64,000 nucleotides of DNA from Bacillota bacterium (lineage in GTDB: Bacteria > Bacillota > Clostridia > Christensenellales > Aristaeellaceae): the NCBI GenBank assembly GCA_023416585.1, contig JAEZHM010000117.1, positions 1-64,000 of the forward strand, read 5' to 3'. The position numbers and the translations under genes are program-made. A model generated the notes under the pieces. That model searched no databases. It was not told the DNA's origin and saw only the letters and a list, made by a program, of their open reading frames with translations. This document shows positions 8,850-17,466 of this stretch, piece by piece. Each line of letters opens with the position of its first letter. Position 1 is the stretch's first letter.

Positions 8850-9341
8850 ATGATCGGCAAAAAGGATTTTGTGGCGCTGGTGGATGAAAAGAGCAGAATG
8901 CTCTACCACGTGGCGCGCACAATCCTGAGAGATGACGAGGATTGCAAGGACGCCTTGCAGGAATCGCTGCTGAAAGCATGGGAAAACCGGCATACGCTGC
9001 GCGACTTGAACCTGTTTGGCACATGGATTACCCGCATCCTGATCAACGAGTGCCATACGCTTTTAAGAAAAAAGCGAAAGTATCTGTTAAGGGATGAGGT
9101 GGAAGCGGCGCATGCCTCCCGCGCGCCAGATCCCGCGCTGCAGTGGGCCTTGGAAAGCCTGCCCGAAAAGCTGCGTTTACCGCTGGTGCTGCATTACCTG
9201 GAAGGCTACACCTATGATCAGATCTCGCAAATGCTTCACATACCGGAAAGCACGGTTCGAAGCCGGCTGAGCCGTGGGCGCGAAGCGCTCCGCATGGATA
9301 TGGAAACGGAAAAGGAGGCGTGGCTTCATGAGGCGCAATGA
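8850..9341 (+). CDS. ECF-type RNA polymerase sigma factor (sigma-70 family)
   Basis: 163 residues from the ATG at 8850, which has GAGGTGAA five bases upstream; a GTG at 8841 is a possible alternative. Region 2 includes VARTILRDDEDCKDALQESLLKAWE and LFGTWITRILINECHTLLRKK. Region 4 includes LPEKLRLPLVLHYLEGYTYDQ followed by the helix-turn-helix ISQMLHIPESTVRSRLSRGRE. The family controls extracytoplasmic stress or nutrient responses. The gene overlaps the next one by 14 bases; that gene encodes a membrane protein similar to the partner of the first sigma factor, so the two cassettes are probably ancient paralogues. Its own promoter appears to be of the type it recognises. Confidence 0.92.
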   Translation: MIGKKDFVALVDEKSRMLYHVARTILRDDEDCKDALQESLLKAWENRHTLRDLNLFGTWITRILINECHTLLRKKRKYLLRDEVEAAHASRAPDPALQWALESLPEKLRLPLVLHYLEGYTYDQISQMLHIPESTVRSRLSRGREALRMDMETEKEAWLHEAQ

Positions 9342-10728
9342 TCTTGAAAATGCGTTTGCTCCGATTCCGGACGACTGTTATCAGGTAATGATGACAACGG
9401 CACACGGCGTAAAGGAGGAAACAGTTGTGAAGAAAAAGATATCGTTTGTTCTGGTTGTGGTTTTGGTGCTAATCCTGGCGGCCGGGGTGGCGCTTGCGCT
9501 TAGCTCGTGGCAGGATGCGGCAAAGCAGATTGTCATCACGGAACAGGAATCAGGTTACTATGAAAACTGGCCCGCGGAAAAGAAGGCAGCCCTTGTAAAA
9601 GCGCTTGTGGAACAGGGGTATACGGAAAAAACCGAAGCGGTTGAAAACCTGCTTTCCGGAAAGCTAAATGATACGGAGGCCGGAAAAATCGCCGATGAGG
9701 CGCTCAAAGCGTTTACGGGCCGGGAAGTTTCGGAAATCAGCTTCATGGAGATCATGCAGGCCGCCTGGGGCCCGTTTGAACAATGGACCAAGGAAGATCA
9801 GGCCTGGTATTCCCAACTGATGGTGGATATGGGCTTGCAGGGGGCGGACCATACCCTGTATCTTAAGCCGGAAGGCCCTGTAGATGAGCAAAAAGCCATT
9901 GCCATTGCCCGCCGGGAGATTGCAAGGGGCTACGGCGTTTCGGAAAGCGTTCTGGACGCTTACACCGTGACCACTTCTTTCCAGGTGCCGGAAGATTCCG
10001 TGGTGACCGGCGATAAGCAGGCCTACTGGGCAGTTGACTATTGGGCGCCGGAGAGCATGCCGGAAAAGGAACGGCTGTTCTATAACTTCTGGGTGTTTAT
10101 TCACCCGAAGACGGGAGAGCTTAGGGAATCGGTGGAAAGCAAGATGGAGAGCATGCACGCCTATGAGGCGCAGGCAAATAAGAGGCGAAACGATCCGCTC
10201 ATGATTGAGCTGCGGTCATTCAGCGAAACCTACGGGGCGTATCTGCAGGGCATCAGCCTGGAAGCGAAGGAACTTTTCAGCCGGACGCTCTCTGCCAGGG
10301 TTCTTGAAAAGTGTGCCAAAGAGCCCGATTTCTTAAGCCCCAGTGATATTGCCTTTTCCTCCTTCACCTATGGCCTGCCGGATGAAAAATCGCTAACGCA
10401 AGATAATGCGCTGGAGCTGGCCAAGAAAGCCCTCATCGACACGCTGGGCCGCAAGGAAGAGGAATTGCTCTATTTCCTTCATAAACCTGACGTGTTCTAT
10501 GACATCACAAACGCGGAGAAGCCGCTTTGGAAGTTCCTCTTCCACATGCCCAGCCAGTATAACAGCGACGAGGCTTTCGGCGCGGAAGTGCTTGCCTACC
10601 ATGGCGAAAATGTCCGTTTGCCCAACTATAAGGTGGATCTGGATGCCCGTACGGGGGAAATCACCGCTGCGTATGCGGTGGATTTTAAGGATGTGGATAC
10701 CCTGGAAGACTGGATGCGCACGATGTAA
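9328..10728 (+). CDS. Single-pass membrane partner of ECF sigma factor, PepSY-like ectodomain
   Basis: 466 residues from the ATG at 9328, which has AAAGGAGG nine bases upstream and lies inside the sigma gene. A cytoplasmic tail of about 32 residues precedes one membrane helix (ISFVLVVVLVLILAAGVALA). The ectodomain carries W-T-K-E-D-Q-A-W-Y-S-Q-L, YLKPEGPVDEQKAIAIARR and a final LDARTGEITAAY segment, all PepSY-like and alignable by eye with the protein encoded at 4354-5667. The likely role is to sense an envelope signal and control the coupled sigma factor. No zinc-binding anti-sigma motif is visible. A strong symmetrical terminator follows 26 bases after the stop. Confidence 0.75.
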   Translation: MRRNDLENAFAPIPDDCYQVMMTTAHGVKEETVVKKKISFVLVVVLVLILAAGVALALSSWQDAAKQIVITEQESGYYENWPAEKKAALVKALVEQGYTEKTEAVENLLSGKLNDTEAGKIADEALKAFTGREVSEISFMEIMQAAWGPFEQWTKEDQAWYSQLMVDMGLQGADHTLYLKPEGPVDEQKAIAIARREIARGYGVSESVLDAYTVTTSFQVPEDSVVTGDKQAYWAVDYWAPESMPEKERLFYNFWVFIHPKTGELRESVESKMESMHAYEAQANKRRNDPLMIELRSFSETYGAYLQGISLEAKELFSRTLSARVLEKCAKEPDFLSPSDIAFSSFTYGLPDEKSLTQDNALELAKKALIDTLGRKEEELLYFLHKPDVFYDITNAEKPLWKFLFHMPSQYNSDEAFGAEVLAYHGENVRLPNYKVDLDARTGEITAAYAVDFKDVDTLEDWMRTM

Positions 10729-10753
10729 GCTTTCATCCCATGGACCTATACAT

Positions 10754-10782
10754 AAGGAGCCGCCGGATTCCGGCGGCTCCTT
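10754..10782. terminator. Bidirectional terminator
   Basis: AAGGAGCCGCCGG pairs perfectly with CCGGCGGCTCCTT around a 3-base loop, between the convergent genes ending at 10728 (plus) and 10860 (minus). The position serves both strands. Confidence 0.8.
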
Positions 10783-10859
10783 GCACATTCCTTTCTCCCC
10801 TATTCGATGCTTAATTCCCCGGCAGCAATTTCACCCTGGCGCATTGCCTGCCCGGCGAT

Positions 10860-11903
10860 TCAGCCTATTAACTCATTCATCCCATGCACGGTTTTCAGCA
10901 TGGTTTCAATATTTTCTAAAGGCGAATCAGGCATGATGCCGTTGCCTGCGGCAAAAAGCAGGCCTCCGTGCGGTTTGTACAATATTTTCGCTGCATCCGC
11001 GATCCCGTCTTGAACTTCCTTTTGCGTCCCTTCAGGCAGCAGATGCTGAACGTCGATGCCGTACAGGAAAGACAGCCGGTCACCAAATTGTTCAGCCGTC
11101 TTTTTACAGTCCATACAGCCCGCCTGAACCGGATGGAACACATCCAGCCCCGCCTGAATCAAATCCTCCATTAAAAGCGTATTGTCGCCGCAGGAATGCA
11201 GAAAAAAATGCATGCCCTTTGCGTGGGTATAAGCAATGATCTCCCTATACAGCGGGAAGTACAACTCGTGAAAGACCGCGGGTGACATCATGGGCCCCCT
11301 TTGGTGCCCCAGATCGTCGCTGGTGAAAATGCCGTCCACGCCGCAGTCTGCAAAGCGGTCGATAATGCGCTTGTGGTAAGCAAGCAATATCTGCCCCAGG
11401 CGCTTCAGTTCATCCATAGCGTCGTAATAGTCATACATCAGGTTTTCCATGCCGCGTATCGACCAGAACCTCTCGTGGAACAGCCGCCAGAAGCAGCCGA
11501 GCACATAGCGGCCCCCGGCGTTTTTGACCGCTTGCGAAACACCGTCGAAAGTGCCCGGCTCCATGGGATCGGGCATATGCTTTTCAAATTCGTCAAGCTC
11601 CGCCCAATCCTCCAGAAGCACGCACGCCTTGCCGATGGAGTGTGTCGCTTTGCCGGTATAATCCTTAAAGCCCCAGCGGTATTCGGGATTAAACGTATTC
11701 GAAACCGTTTCTTCCGGCGCGTTGTAAAATACCCCGATGATATCATCGGGGTACTTAAGCTCAAGACGCTTCAAGGCGTCCTCTCCATATTTTTCTGCAA
11801 GGCCGTTTCCCCACCACAGGCACATAAAGGTTGGGATCACCCCATCCTTAGCCCTGCGCTCCACCGCCTCAATCACCTGCTGTTTGGTATAGGGAGCCCG
11901 CAT
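10860..11903 (-). CDS. Uroporphyrinogen decarboxylase (URO-D) family protein, corrinoid methyltransferase-like
   Basis: 347 residues, no signal peptide. The TIM-barrel URO-D fold of MtaA/CmuA-type methyltransferases is suggested by FTSDDLGHQRGPMMSPAVFHELYFP and HAKGMHFFLHSCGDN (H236, C238 of the HxC zinc motif) and by a final GIMPDSPLENIETM. The position where cobalamin methyltransferases usually supply a third zinc ligand appears to be N321 in AAGNGI, so catalysis may differ. AAAGGAGACC precedes the ATG. It is the last gene after two sugar-importer permeases on the same strand, and URO-D-like proteins of unknown role are often found in such operons. True haem-pathway uroporphyrinogen decarboxylase is unlikely given this context. 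Confidence 0.75.
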   Translation of the reverse strand: MRAPYTKQQVIEAVERRAKDGVIPTFMCLWWGNGLAEKYGEDALKRLELKYPDDIIGVFYNAPEETVSNTFNPEYRWGFKDYTGKATHSIGKACVLLEDWAELDEFEKHMPDPMEPGTFDGVSQAVKNAGGRYVLGCFWRLFHERFWSIRGMENLMYDYYDAMDELKRLGQILLAYHKRIIDRFADCGVDGIFTSDDLGHQRGPMMSPAVFHELYFPLYREIIAYTHAKGMHFFLHSCGDNTLLMEDLIQAGLDVFHPVQAGCMDCKKTAEQFGDRLSFLYGIDVQHLLPEGTQKEVQDGIADAAKILYKPHGGLLFAAGNGIMPDSPLENIETMLKTVHGMNELIG

Positions 11904-11993
11904 AGGAAGGTCTCCTTTCAGTAAATTGTGAAAAGAGCAAATCTAACTGACTCCATTTTAAATCAACAGCAGGCACAAAGCAATGGTTCATTC

Positions 11994-12911
11994 CTATTCT
12001 TTGATAGACCCAATCATGATCCCGTGCACAAAGTACTTTTGCAAGAAAGGATACACGCACAGGATAGGCACCGTGGCCACCATGACTGCCGCCATTTTCA
12101 GGCTTTCAGAAGGGATGGCCTGCTTGGCCGCTGCCCGAAGATCAATGGCCCCGCGGCTGTTCATGGCGGCGCTGGAATTTAATATTTCCCGCAAAAGGTA
12201 CTGCAGTGTGAACAGCTTTTCGTTGCGTGTGATAAACAGCATGCAGGCGTACCATTCGTTCCAGTAGCCCACGGCAAGATATACGATCATCGTGGCGATT
12301 ATGGGCATGGACATGGGCAGGATGATGCGGAAGAATACCGTAAAGTCATTCGCACCGTCAATCTTGGCCGACTCCTCCAGCGATTCCGGGATGGACATGA
12401 AGGAATTTCGCATGATGATCAGGTTCCATGTGGCAATGGTGCCGGGAATGAATAAGGCAAAGAAGGTGTCGGTGAGCTTAAGGTTTTTGACCACCATGTA
12501 CCAGGGGATCAGGCCGCCGTTCACCAGCATGGTAAAGAACACAAAGAACATCAGGAACTTGCGGTAGGGCAGGTACTTTCTGGACAAAGCGTACGCGCCA
12601 AGGGACGTGAAAAACAGCGTATTAAGGGTGCCAACCACCGTCAAAAGCGTAGTAGACTTCAGCGAGGTGGTAAACTTTTCACTGGAACCGAACAGGTACT
12701 GGTAGTTGTATGCCGTAAGCTGCGAAGGAAAGAATTGAAACCCCTTGGCGGCGATCTCCACCTCCGGAGTAAAGGAAGCGATGGCGATCAAAAGAAACGG
12801 CGCGATAAACAGCGCGGACAATGCAAGCATCAGCACGGTATTGAAGATGCGGAAGGGCAGAGGCGATGCCGTAGGCTCCACCCATCTCCTTTTTATCAAC
12901 CGGGTCACCAT
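11994..12911 (-). CDS. Carbohydrate ABC transporter permease, importer I (LplC/MalG type)
   Basis: 305 residues with six predicted membrane helices. The binding-protein-dependent permease EAA loop is clear: ESAKIDGAND followed by FFRIILPMSMPII, which docks the ATPase. The C-terminal segment ending in KYFVHGIMIGSIKE is typical of the LplC/YtcP branch that imports oligosaccharides. The start overlaps the end of the LplB-like gene by seven bases, so the two are coupled. No ATPase gene is nearby, as is usual for this group, which shares one MsmK-type ATPase. Confidence 0.93.
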   Translation of the reverse strand: MVTRLIKRRWVEPTASPLPFRIFNTVLMLALSALFIAPFLLIAIASFTPEVEIAAKGFQFFPSQLTAYNYQYLFGSSEKFTTSLKSTTLLTVVGTLNTLFFTSLGAYALSRKYLPYRKFLMFFVFFTMLVNGGLIPWYMVVKNLKLTDTFFALFIPGTIATWNLIIMRNSFMSIPESLEESAKIDGANDFTVFFRIILPMSMPIIATMIVYLAVGYWNEWYACMLFITRNEKLFTLQYLLREILNSSAAMNSRGAIDLRAAAKQAIPSESLKMAAVMVATVPILCVYPFLQKYFVHGIMIGSIKE

Positions 12912-13822
12912 ACGCCATACTCACCCGCCTTGTTCGCAATCTTGTTGGTGATGACCACCAGCAGAAAACTGATGCCGGATTGGAAGATGCCCATGGCCGT
13001 GGCCAGCGAAAACTCGCTGCGCTGCATGCCCCTGCGGTATATGGCAAAGTCCAGAACGTCCACCGTCTTGTAAAGGGGCGTATTGCTGCCCACCAGGGAA
13101 TAGATCTGCTGGAAGTTGCCGTTCATCATGCCGCCCATGCTCAAAATAAACATAACGATAATGGTGGGCAGTATGCTTGGCAGCGTGATATACAATATCT
13201 GTTTCAGGCGGCCGGCGCCATCGATGACGGCAGCCTCGTACATTTCTGTGTTGATGTTGGCGATTGCGGCCAGGTACAAAATCGAACTGAAGCCCACCGA
13301 TTTCCAGATGTCGGTCAGCACCAGCAGGCCCCGCCACAGATCGGGCCGGATGTACCACTTGGGCGGTGCGATGCCCAGGTTTATTAAGAACGTGTTCAGC
13401 AGGCCGTAATTGCCATTGATCAAGGAATACAATATAGCACTGATAATCACCCAGGATACAAAGTGCGGCAGGTAGGATATGGTTTGCACCGTGCGCTTGA
13501 ACTTTTTGCTCCTGATCTCATTTAAGAGCAGCGCAAAAAGGATGGGCATGGGAAAGCCGATCAGTATCTTATAAATGTTGATGACAACCGTATTGGTTAC
13601 CAGCCTTGAAAAATCGGGCAGGGAAAAAAGCGTTTTAAAATTCTGCCAGCCTACAAAAGCGCTGCCCTCAAAGCCTTTCCAAGGGATGTAATTAAAAAAG
13701 GCCATCCGAAGGCCCCACAGCGGCGCATAGTTGAAGACCAGTAAAAAGGCTGCCGTCGGCAGGAACATCAGGTACAGCAGCTTGTACTTTTTCATGTTGT
13801 AAAGAAAGCCGTGCTTTAACAT
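12905..13822 (-). CDS. Sugar ABC transporter permease, importer I (LplB/MalF type)
   Basis: 305 residues from the ATG at 13822 (MLKHGFLYNM), preceded by AAAGGGG. An upstream extension to 14185 would only translate repeat DNA and is rejected. Six membrane helices, the LplB-type N-terminus LLYLMFLPTAAFLLVFNYAP and the EAA loop EAAVIDGAGRLKQ then ITLPSILPTI identify it. It pairs with the LplC-like permease that follows. The solute-binding protein gene lies upstream beyond about 525 bases that hold a repeat, so transcription must cross that repeat or restart within it. Confidence 0.93.
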   Translation of the reverse strand: MLKHGFLYNMKKYKLLYLMFLPTAAFLLVFNYAPLWGLRMAFFNYIPWKGFEGSAFVGWQNFKTLFSLPDFSRLVTNTVVINIYKILIGFPMPILFALLLNEIRSKKFKRTVQTISYLPHFVSWVIISAILYSLINGNYGLLNTFLINLGIAPPKWYIRPDLWRGLLVLTDIWKSVGFSSILYLAAIANINTEMYEAAVIDGAGRLKQILYITLPSILPTIIVMFILSMGGMMNGNFQQIYSLVGSNTPLYKTVDVLDFAIYRRGMQRSEFSLATAMGIFQSGISFLLVVITNKIANKAGEYGVW

Positions 13823-13904
13823 GGGTGACCCCTTTCTTTGCCGGCGCGGAGGAATGCAAGAGAAGAAAACACCTTCTACCACCCAAACTGTCTTAGCGTA
13901 GAAC

Positions 13905-14260
13905 ATACGAAGGCTTCCCCTTAGGGGCTCCGTAACCCCAATCCCGCCAGTGGTGGGAATGGGAGGGGTAGAGGAGGCTGGCGAAACGGGTTCCAAAGCC
14001 CGGCTGCCCCCAGTGGGGGTAATAAGCCGGGCGGAGGAAGCGAGCGAAACGAGCAGTGCAAGCGGCAGCGAAGCAATGCGACGATTGAGCCGCCGGGGTT
14101 GCGAACGCGGGGAGCAATGCGGCGAATGAGCTATATGGTATAGCTGTCGGCGAAGGATACCGATGAGGCTGTAATATTGGATCAATATATGCAGCCAAAC
14201 ACCTCATCCGGCGCTGCGCGCCACCTTCCCCTCAAGGGGAAGGCTCATACTGGGTCCAAC
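13905..14260. repeat. Interspersed palindromic repeat, copy R2, inside the importer I operon
   Basis: The 525-base gap between solute-binding protein and permease genes consists largely of repeat blocks: GGCTTCCCCTTAGGGGCTCC, GAGGAGGCTGGCGAAACGGG, CACCTCATCCGGCGCTGCGC and CTTCCCCTCAAGGGGAAGGC. No gene is supported. It may act as a processing or attenuation signal between a highly expressed binding protein and its permeases. Confidence 0.8.
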
Positions 14261-14347
14261 CATTGCTATCAAAATGCGTGCCATGCATATATGTGACATC
14301 AGCGGGAGAGAAAGGAAGAAGGCTTCCTTCCCCTCCCAATGGGCAAC

Positions 14348-15829
14348 TTACTTCTGCGCTGCCACCCATTCATTGTACTGGCGGGTATATTCCTCGACCA
14401 GCTGTGTACCGCCGGTAGCATACCAGTTTTCCACGATGCTGTCAAAGTCGTCCAGGCTGTTCACGCCCACGACGATGTTGAACATGTTCTCAAACAGATC
14501 GATGGGGGTATACATGCCGGTATTGGTGGTATCCACAGTAAAGCCTTCCAGGCCGGTCTTGATCAGTTCCGCCGTAGCATACTCTTCATTCAGGGCGTTG
14601 TGGATGTTTTCCGTGGCGGGATCGGTGTTCTCCATGGGCTTCAGGATGTCCAGGAACTCCCAGGAGAGGGGGCGGTAGATGTCATTGTAGGGAGCGTTTT
14701 CCGAGGTGATGTTTTCGGGATAGCCCCATTTATCGCCTTTGTCGATCCAATGCTTGCCTTCGATGCCCATGTCGCACAGACGGTAGAAGTCCGGCTCGGC
14801 GATCATCTTATTGAAGAACTGCACGATTTCCTTGGCGATCTTGGTGTCCTGGCGGATCCACAGCACGCGGCCCACGCCGTAGGATACGGGGAAGGATTTC
14901 ACACCCTGGTCGTTCTTGGGAACAGGCATGAAGTCGGCCGTGGCATTGGGGAAGTTGTTAAGCAGCGCATCCCTGGACCAGATCAAGGACCGGTGGGGAT
15001 CGCAGAACCAGATGCCTACGCGGCCGGAGGTCCACAAAAGCGTCTGGCTGTCATCGTTGCCGGACAGGAACTCCGGATCAAACCAGCCGTTGTCCACCCA
15101 CTTTTTGTATAGGGTGATCATGTTCTTGTATTCGGGAAGAGTCATGGAGGGAACGACCTTGCCATCGGGGCTCAATACCCATTCGGTCATCTGGGAGGCC
15201 TGACCGCTGACGGCGCCCTGCAGGAAGGGATCGGAGAACCAGGGCAGGCCTGTGGCGGGCATCATGTCCGGATAAGCCTTTTTGAACACTTCCATCACGT
15301 TTTCCAGTTCCGCAACGGTGGTGGGCATAGAAAGGCCCTGTTCCTTCAAAAGGTCGGTGCGGATGACGCAGCCCTGCCAGCGCCACTGGTAGTAGTCGGG
15401 GATGAATACGATCTCACCCTTGGTGTTTGTGCAGGGGATCCAGGCTTCCGCGGGGATCTTTGCAAGAAGGTCCTTGCCGTACTCGTTCAAAAGGTCGTTC
15501 AGCGGCATGACCAGGTCGCTGCTGGTGGCATACTTCATAGCGTCGCCAATGTTCATGGTAGCGGCATCCAATTGGTCACCGCTGGCCAGCAGCACATTCA
15601 GCTTTTCCAGGGAGCCGTCAGTGGGTACAACGATCCAGTCCAGGTTCAGGTCGACGGAGCCGGCGATTTCCTTCTCGATGGCCTGGCGGACTTCCTTCAG
15701 GTCTTCCTCTGTGGAAGTGTTGGACCAGGGGGTGAACAGCACAAAGGGCTGCGCCGCCAGGGCAGAAACTGGCAGCAGGCTCATGAACAAGCAGGCAGCA
15801 AGAACGATGGTAAGCAATTTCTTCATCAT
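14348..15829 (-). CDS. Extracellular solute-binding protein, importer I (LplA/YtcQ-like)
   Basis: 493 residues, the usual length of LplA-type binding proteins. The signal peptide ends in a type I cleavage motif, VSALA-AQ; there is no convincing lipobox, although a Cys is present at residue 13 within the hydrophobic core. The mature part begins with the two-lobe sugar-binding fold (VLFTPWSNTSTEEDLKEVRQ, then DLNLDWIVVPTDGS) and has the family's late segment NIHNALNEEYATAELIKTGLEG. It delivers an oligosaccharide to the permeases encoded downstream. Two LacI-type operators flank its likely promoter, which predicts sugar-induced expression. GGAAGGTACC precedes the start. Confidence 0.92.
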   Translation of the reverse strand: MMKKLLTIVLAACLFMSLLPVSALAAQPFVLFTPWSNTSTEEDLKEVRQAIEKEIAGSVDLNLDWIVVPTDGSLEKLNVLLASGDQLDAATMNIGDAMKYATSSDLVMPLNDLLNEYGKDLLAKIPAEAWIPCTNTKGEIVFIPDYYQWRWQGCVIRTDLLKEQGLSMPTTVAELENVMEVFKKAYPDMMPATGLPWFSDPFLQGAVSGQASQMTEWVLSPDGKVVPSMTLPEYKNMITLYKKWVDNGWFDPEFLSGNDDSQTLLWTSGRVGIWFCDPHRSLIWSRDALLNNFPNATADFMPVPKNDQGVKSFPVSYGVGRVLWIRQDTKIAKEIVQFFNKMIAEPDFYRLCDMGIEGKHWIDKGDKWGYPENITSENAPYNDIYRPLSWEFLDILKPMENTDPATENIHNALNEEYATAELIKTGLEGFTVDTTNTGMYTPIDLFENMFNIVVGVNSLDDFDSIVENWYATGGTQLVEEYTRQYNEWVAAQK

Positions 15830-15938
15830 GGTACCTTCCTCCTATTATTTAGCTACTCATCCTTTTGGTTGACCGCTGAGCAGTTACCTTCTTCCCCCCC
15901 TTTTTTCCTGCTTTGCGGCGGCAAATCTGCTATTCTAA

Positions 15939-15958
15939 AAGGATAAACGTTTATCCTT
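15939..15958. promoter_or_regulatory. LacI-type operator O1 (best site)
   Basis: AAGGATAAACGTTTATCCTT is a perfect 20-base palindrome with the central CG typical of LacI-family sites. It lies about 110 bases upstream of the importer I binding-protein start and about 55 bases downstream of the -10 at 16017-16022. Confidence 0.85.
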
Positions 15959-16016
15959 CCAGTACAAACAAACGCGGCTCTCCCACAAACAAGCCGTCCA
16001 CGCTTTCTCTGCTCCA

Positions 16017-16022
16017 ATTATA
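16017..16022 (-). promoter_or_regulatory. -10 box of the importer I promoter
   Basis: On the minus strand TATAAT is preceded, 17 bases upstream, by TTGTGT as a weak -35. The start would lie near 16010. Operators O1 and O2 flank it, about 216 bases apart centre to centre, which would allow looping. The rest of 15830-16242 shows no gene. Confidence 0.5.
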
Positions 16023-16154
16023 CTCCATTCCTTACATGAACACAAGTAGAAATCATCAAAAACACGTATTCAGAATTTACATTATTCCTCCATCCTGTTA
16101 AAAAAGCAGGAATCTCGTGCTGCAATTTCAAAAGAAAGCAAGAAAACCGCTTTA

Positions 16155-16174
16155 TAGGTAAACGTTTATTCTTT
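16155..16174. promoter_or_regulatory. LacI-type operator O2
   Basis: TAGGTAAACGTTTATTCTTT matches the O1 palindrome in its central AAACGTTTAT and most flanking bases. It lies between the amidohydrolase gene and the importer I promoter. Confidence 0.7.
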
Positions 16175-16242
16175 GACGAATTCAGAGTGTCTTCCATTGT
16201 CTGCATAATAGCACTGCTTCTTCCTTATTCCGGTACACTTTT

Positions 16243-17289
16243 CTAGAATGGGATCAGCGCGTTAAGCCTTTCCGTTGTTTCCAGAAGCAGCGGCCTTTGG
16301 GCAGGGGAAATGTTTTCTTCATGATATTGTATAAGATTCTTTACCCCCTCCCATGAAATCGGCTTTGGCGATTCCCCATACATCCGTTCCGTGTTTTCCG
16401 CAAAAATTTTATCAAGCACCGGCTGGGGTAAATTCAGCCCCCGGCCCTGAATATCCCATACCTTTACAGGTCCCGGCTGGGTGACGGTGCATTCGATCAG
16501 CCCCACCAGCGTTTCATCAAGGCCGCTTAAAAAATCCTCTTCATTATCGGTAATGTCAGTGCCAAAGAGGATGCGGTCCTGGTACGCTATAAAAAACTCC
16601 CGCCACTTATCCGGTTCGCGAAGGAAATGGCCGTACATTTCCGTACCAGGCGTTAAGTCAAAGCGCAGACCGGGATACGTATCCATCATGTGCCGGGCAT
16701 GACCCATATCATCCGCCGTAAAGTAAAAGTGGGCAAGGCATACCTGCAATCGGGGATGCCTTGAAAGCACCCGTTCCGTCTGCGCATACAACTCTTCCAG
16801 TGCAGGAAAAGAGGGATCCGTATACAGCCAGCCATTTTCTACGGCAAAGGAGGGGGCCAGCTTCTCATCCCAGAAGGAGGCGGGGTCACCCACGTGCCAT
16901 AGGATGGGGATTTGCTCCTCCTCCAGCAGCGAAAAAACCGGCTCCAGCTCTTCACTGTCCATTTGGACCATCAGATCGCGGGCAAGGCCAGGCTTGCTTT
17001 CAATGAATTTGATCCCGTCAAAGCCGGCTTCCATGAGGGTGCGCACATGATGAACATGCCTGTCCCCGCTGCGCTTATCGGGCCCGTACGTAAGCCCGCC
17101 GAAAGCGTATACGGTTTTCGGGTGAAGGGCTTTGGCCAAAAGAACCTGCAGGTTGTTCAGCTCCCCGGCAAAGCAGGGGCAGCCAAGCACGGCATACTTT
17201 TCAAAGCCAAAATGGTCCGCAATGACCTTCAGCTTTTCCGGTGCGCCGGATAAGGTGTGCATATGGCAGTCGATGATCTTCCGCTGCAT
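16243..17289 (-). CDS. Amidohydrolase family (TIM-barrel metal-dependent hydrolase)
   Basis: 348 residues, cytoplasmic. The amidohydrolase-2 pattern is visible: IDCHMHT at the N-terminus (H9 and H11 as the metal-binding HxH), ILWHVGDP, CLAHFYF and GTDITD supplying the later His and Asp ligands on successive barrel strands. The family includes decarboxylases, lactonases and hydrolases of small acids. It follows the cytoplasmic GH13 gene on the same strand and has a good GGGGAGGCC site before the ATG, so it may process a product of the sugar pathway, for example a lactone. The exact reaction cannot be read from the sequence. Confidence 0.8.
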   Translation of the reverse strand: MQRKIIDCHMHTLSGAPEKLKVIADHFGFEKYAVLGCPCFAGELNNLQVLLAKALHPKTVYAFGGLTYGPDKRSGDRHVHHVRTLMEAGFDGIKFIESKPGLARDLMVQMDSEELEPVFSLLEEEQIPILWHVGDPASFWDEKLAPSFAVENGWLYTDPSFPALEELYAQTERVLSRHPRLQVCLAHFYFTADDMGHARHMMDTYPGLRFDLTPGTEMYGHFLREPDKWREFFIAYQDRILFGTDITDNEEDFLSGLDETLVGLIECTVTQPGPVKVWDIQGRGLNLPQPVLDKIFAENTERMYGESPKPISWEGVKNLIQYHEENISPAQRPLLLETTERLNALIPF

Positions 17290-17364
17290 GGATGGCCTCC
17301 CCGATGTTTAAAACATTTTTATTGCTTTCAAACGTGAATGCGTCTTAGAACATGAACTTTGAAA

Positions 17365-17460
17365 GTGAGTCCAACACCGCACACTGTCATCCCTCACTGC
17401 GTGAAGGATCTTGGTCTATCGCGTTACGCCAAGATCCTTCGTCACACGTTATGCTTTGGG
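17365..17460. repeat. Short inverted repeat between the amidohydrolase and GH13 genes
   Basis: GTGAAGGATCTTGG and CCAAGATCCTTCGTCAC form a hairpin with a loop of about 14 bases in the 177-base gap between two genes of the same strand. It resembles the AAGATTCTTC hairpin elements at 25.2, 26.9 and 60.9 kb. Confidence 0.5.
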
Positions 17461-17466
17461 GCAGTA

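Noticed and set aside
13823..14185. N-terminal extension of the importer I LplB-like permease
   Set aside because: The added residues are a translation of repeat R2. The homologous permease start at 13822 has a ribosome site.
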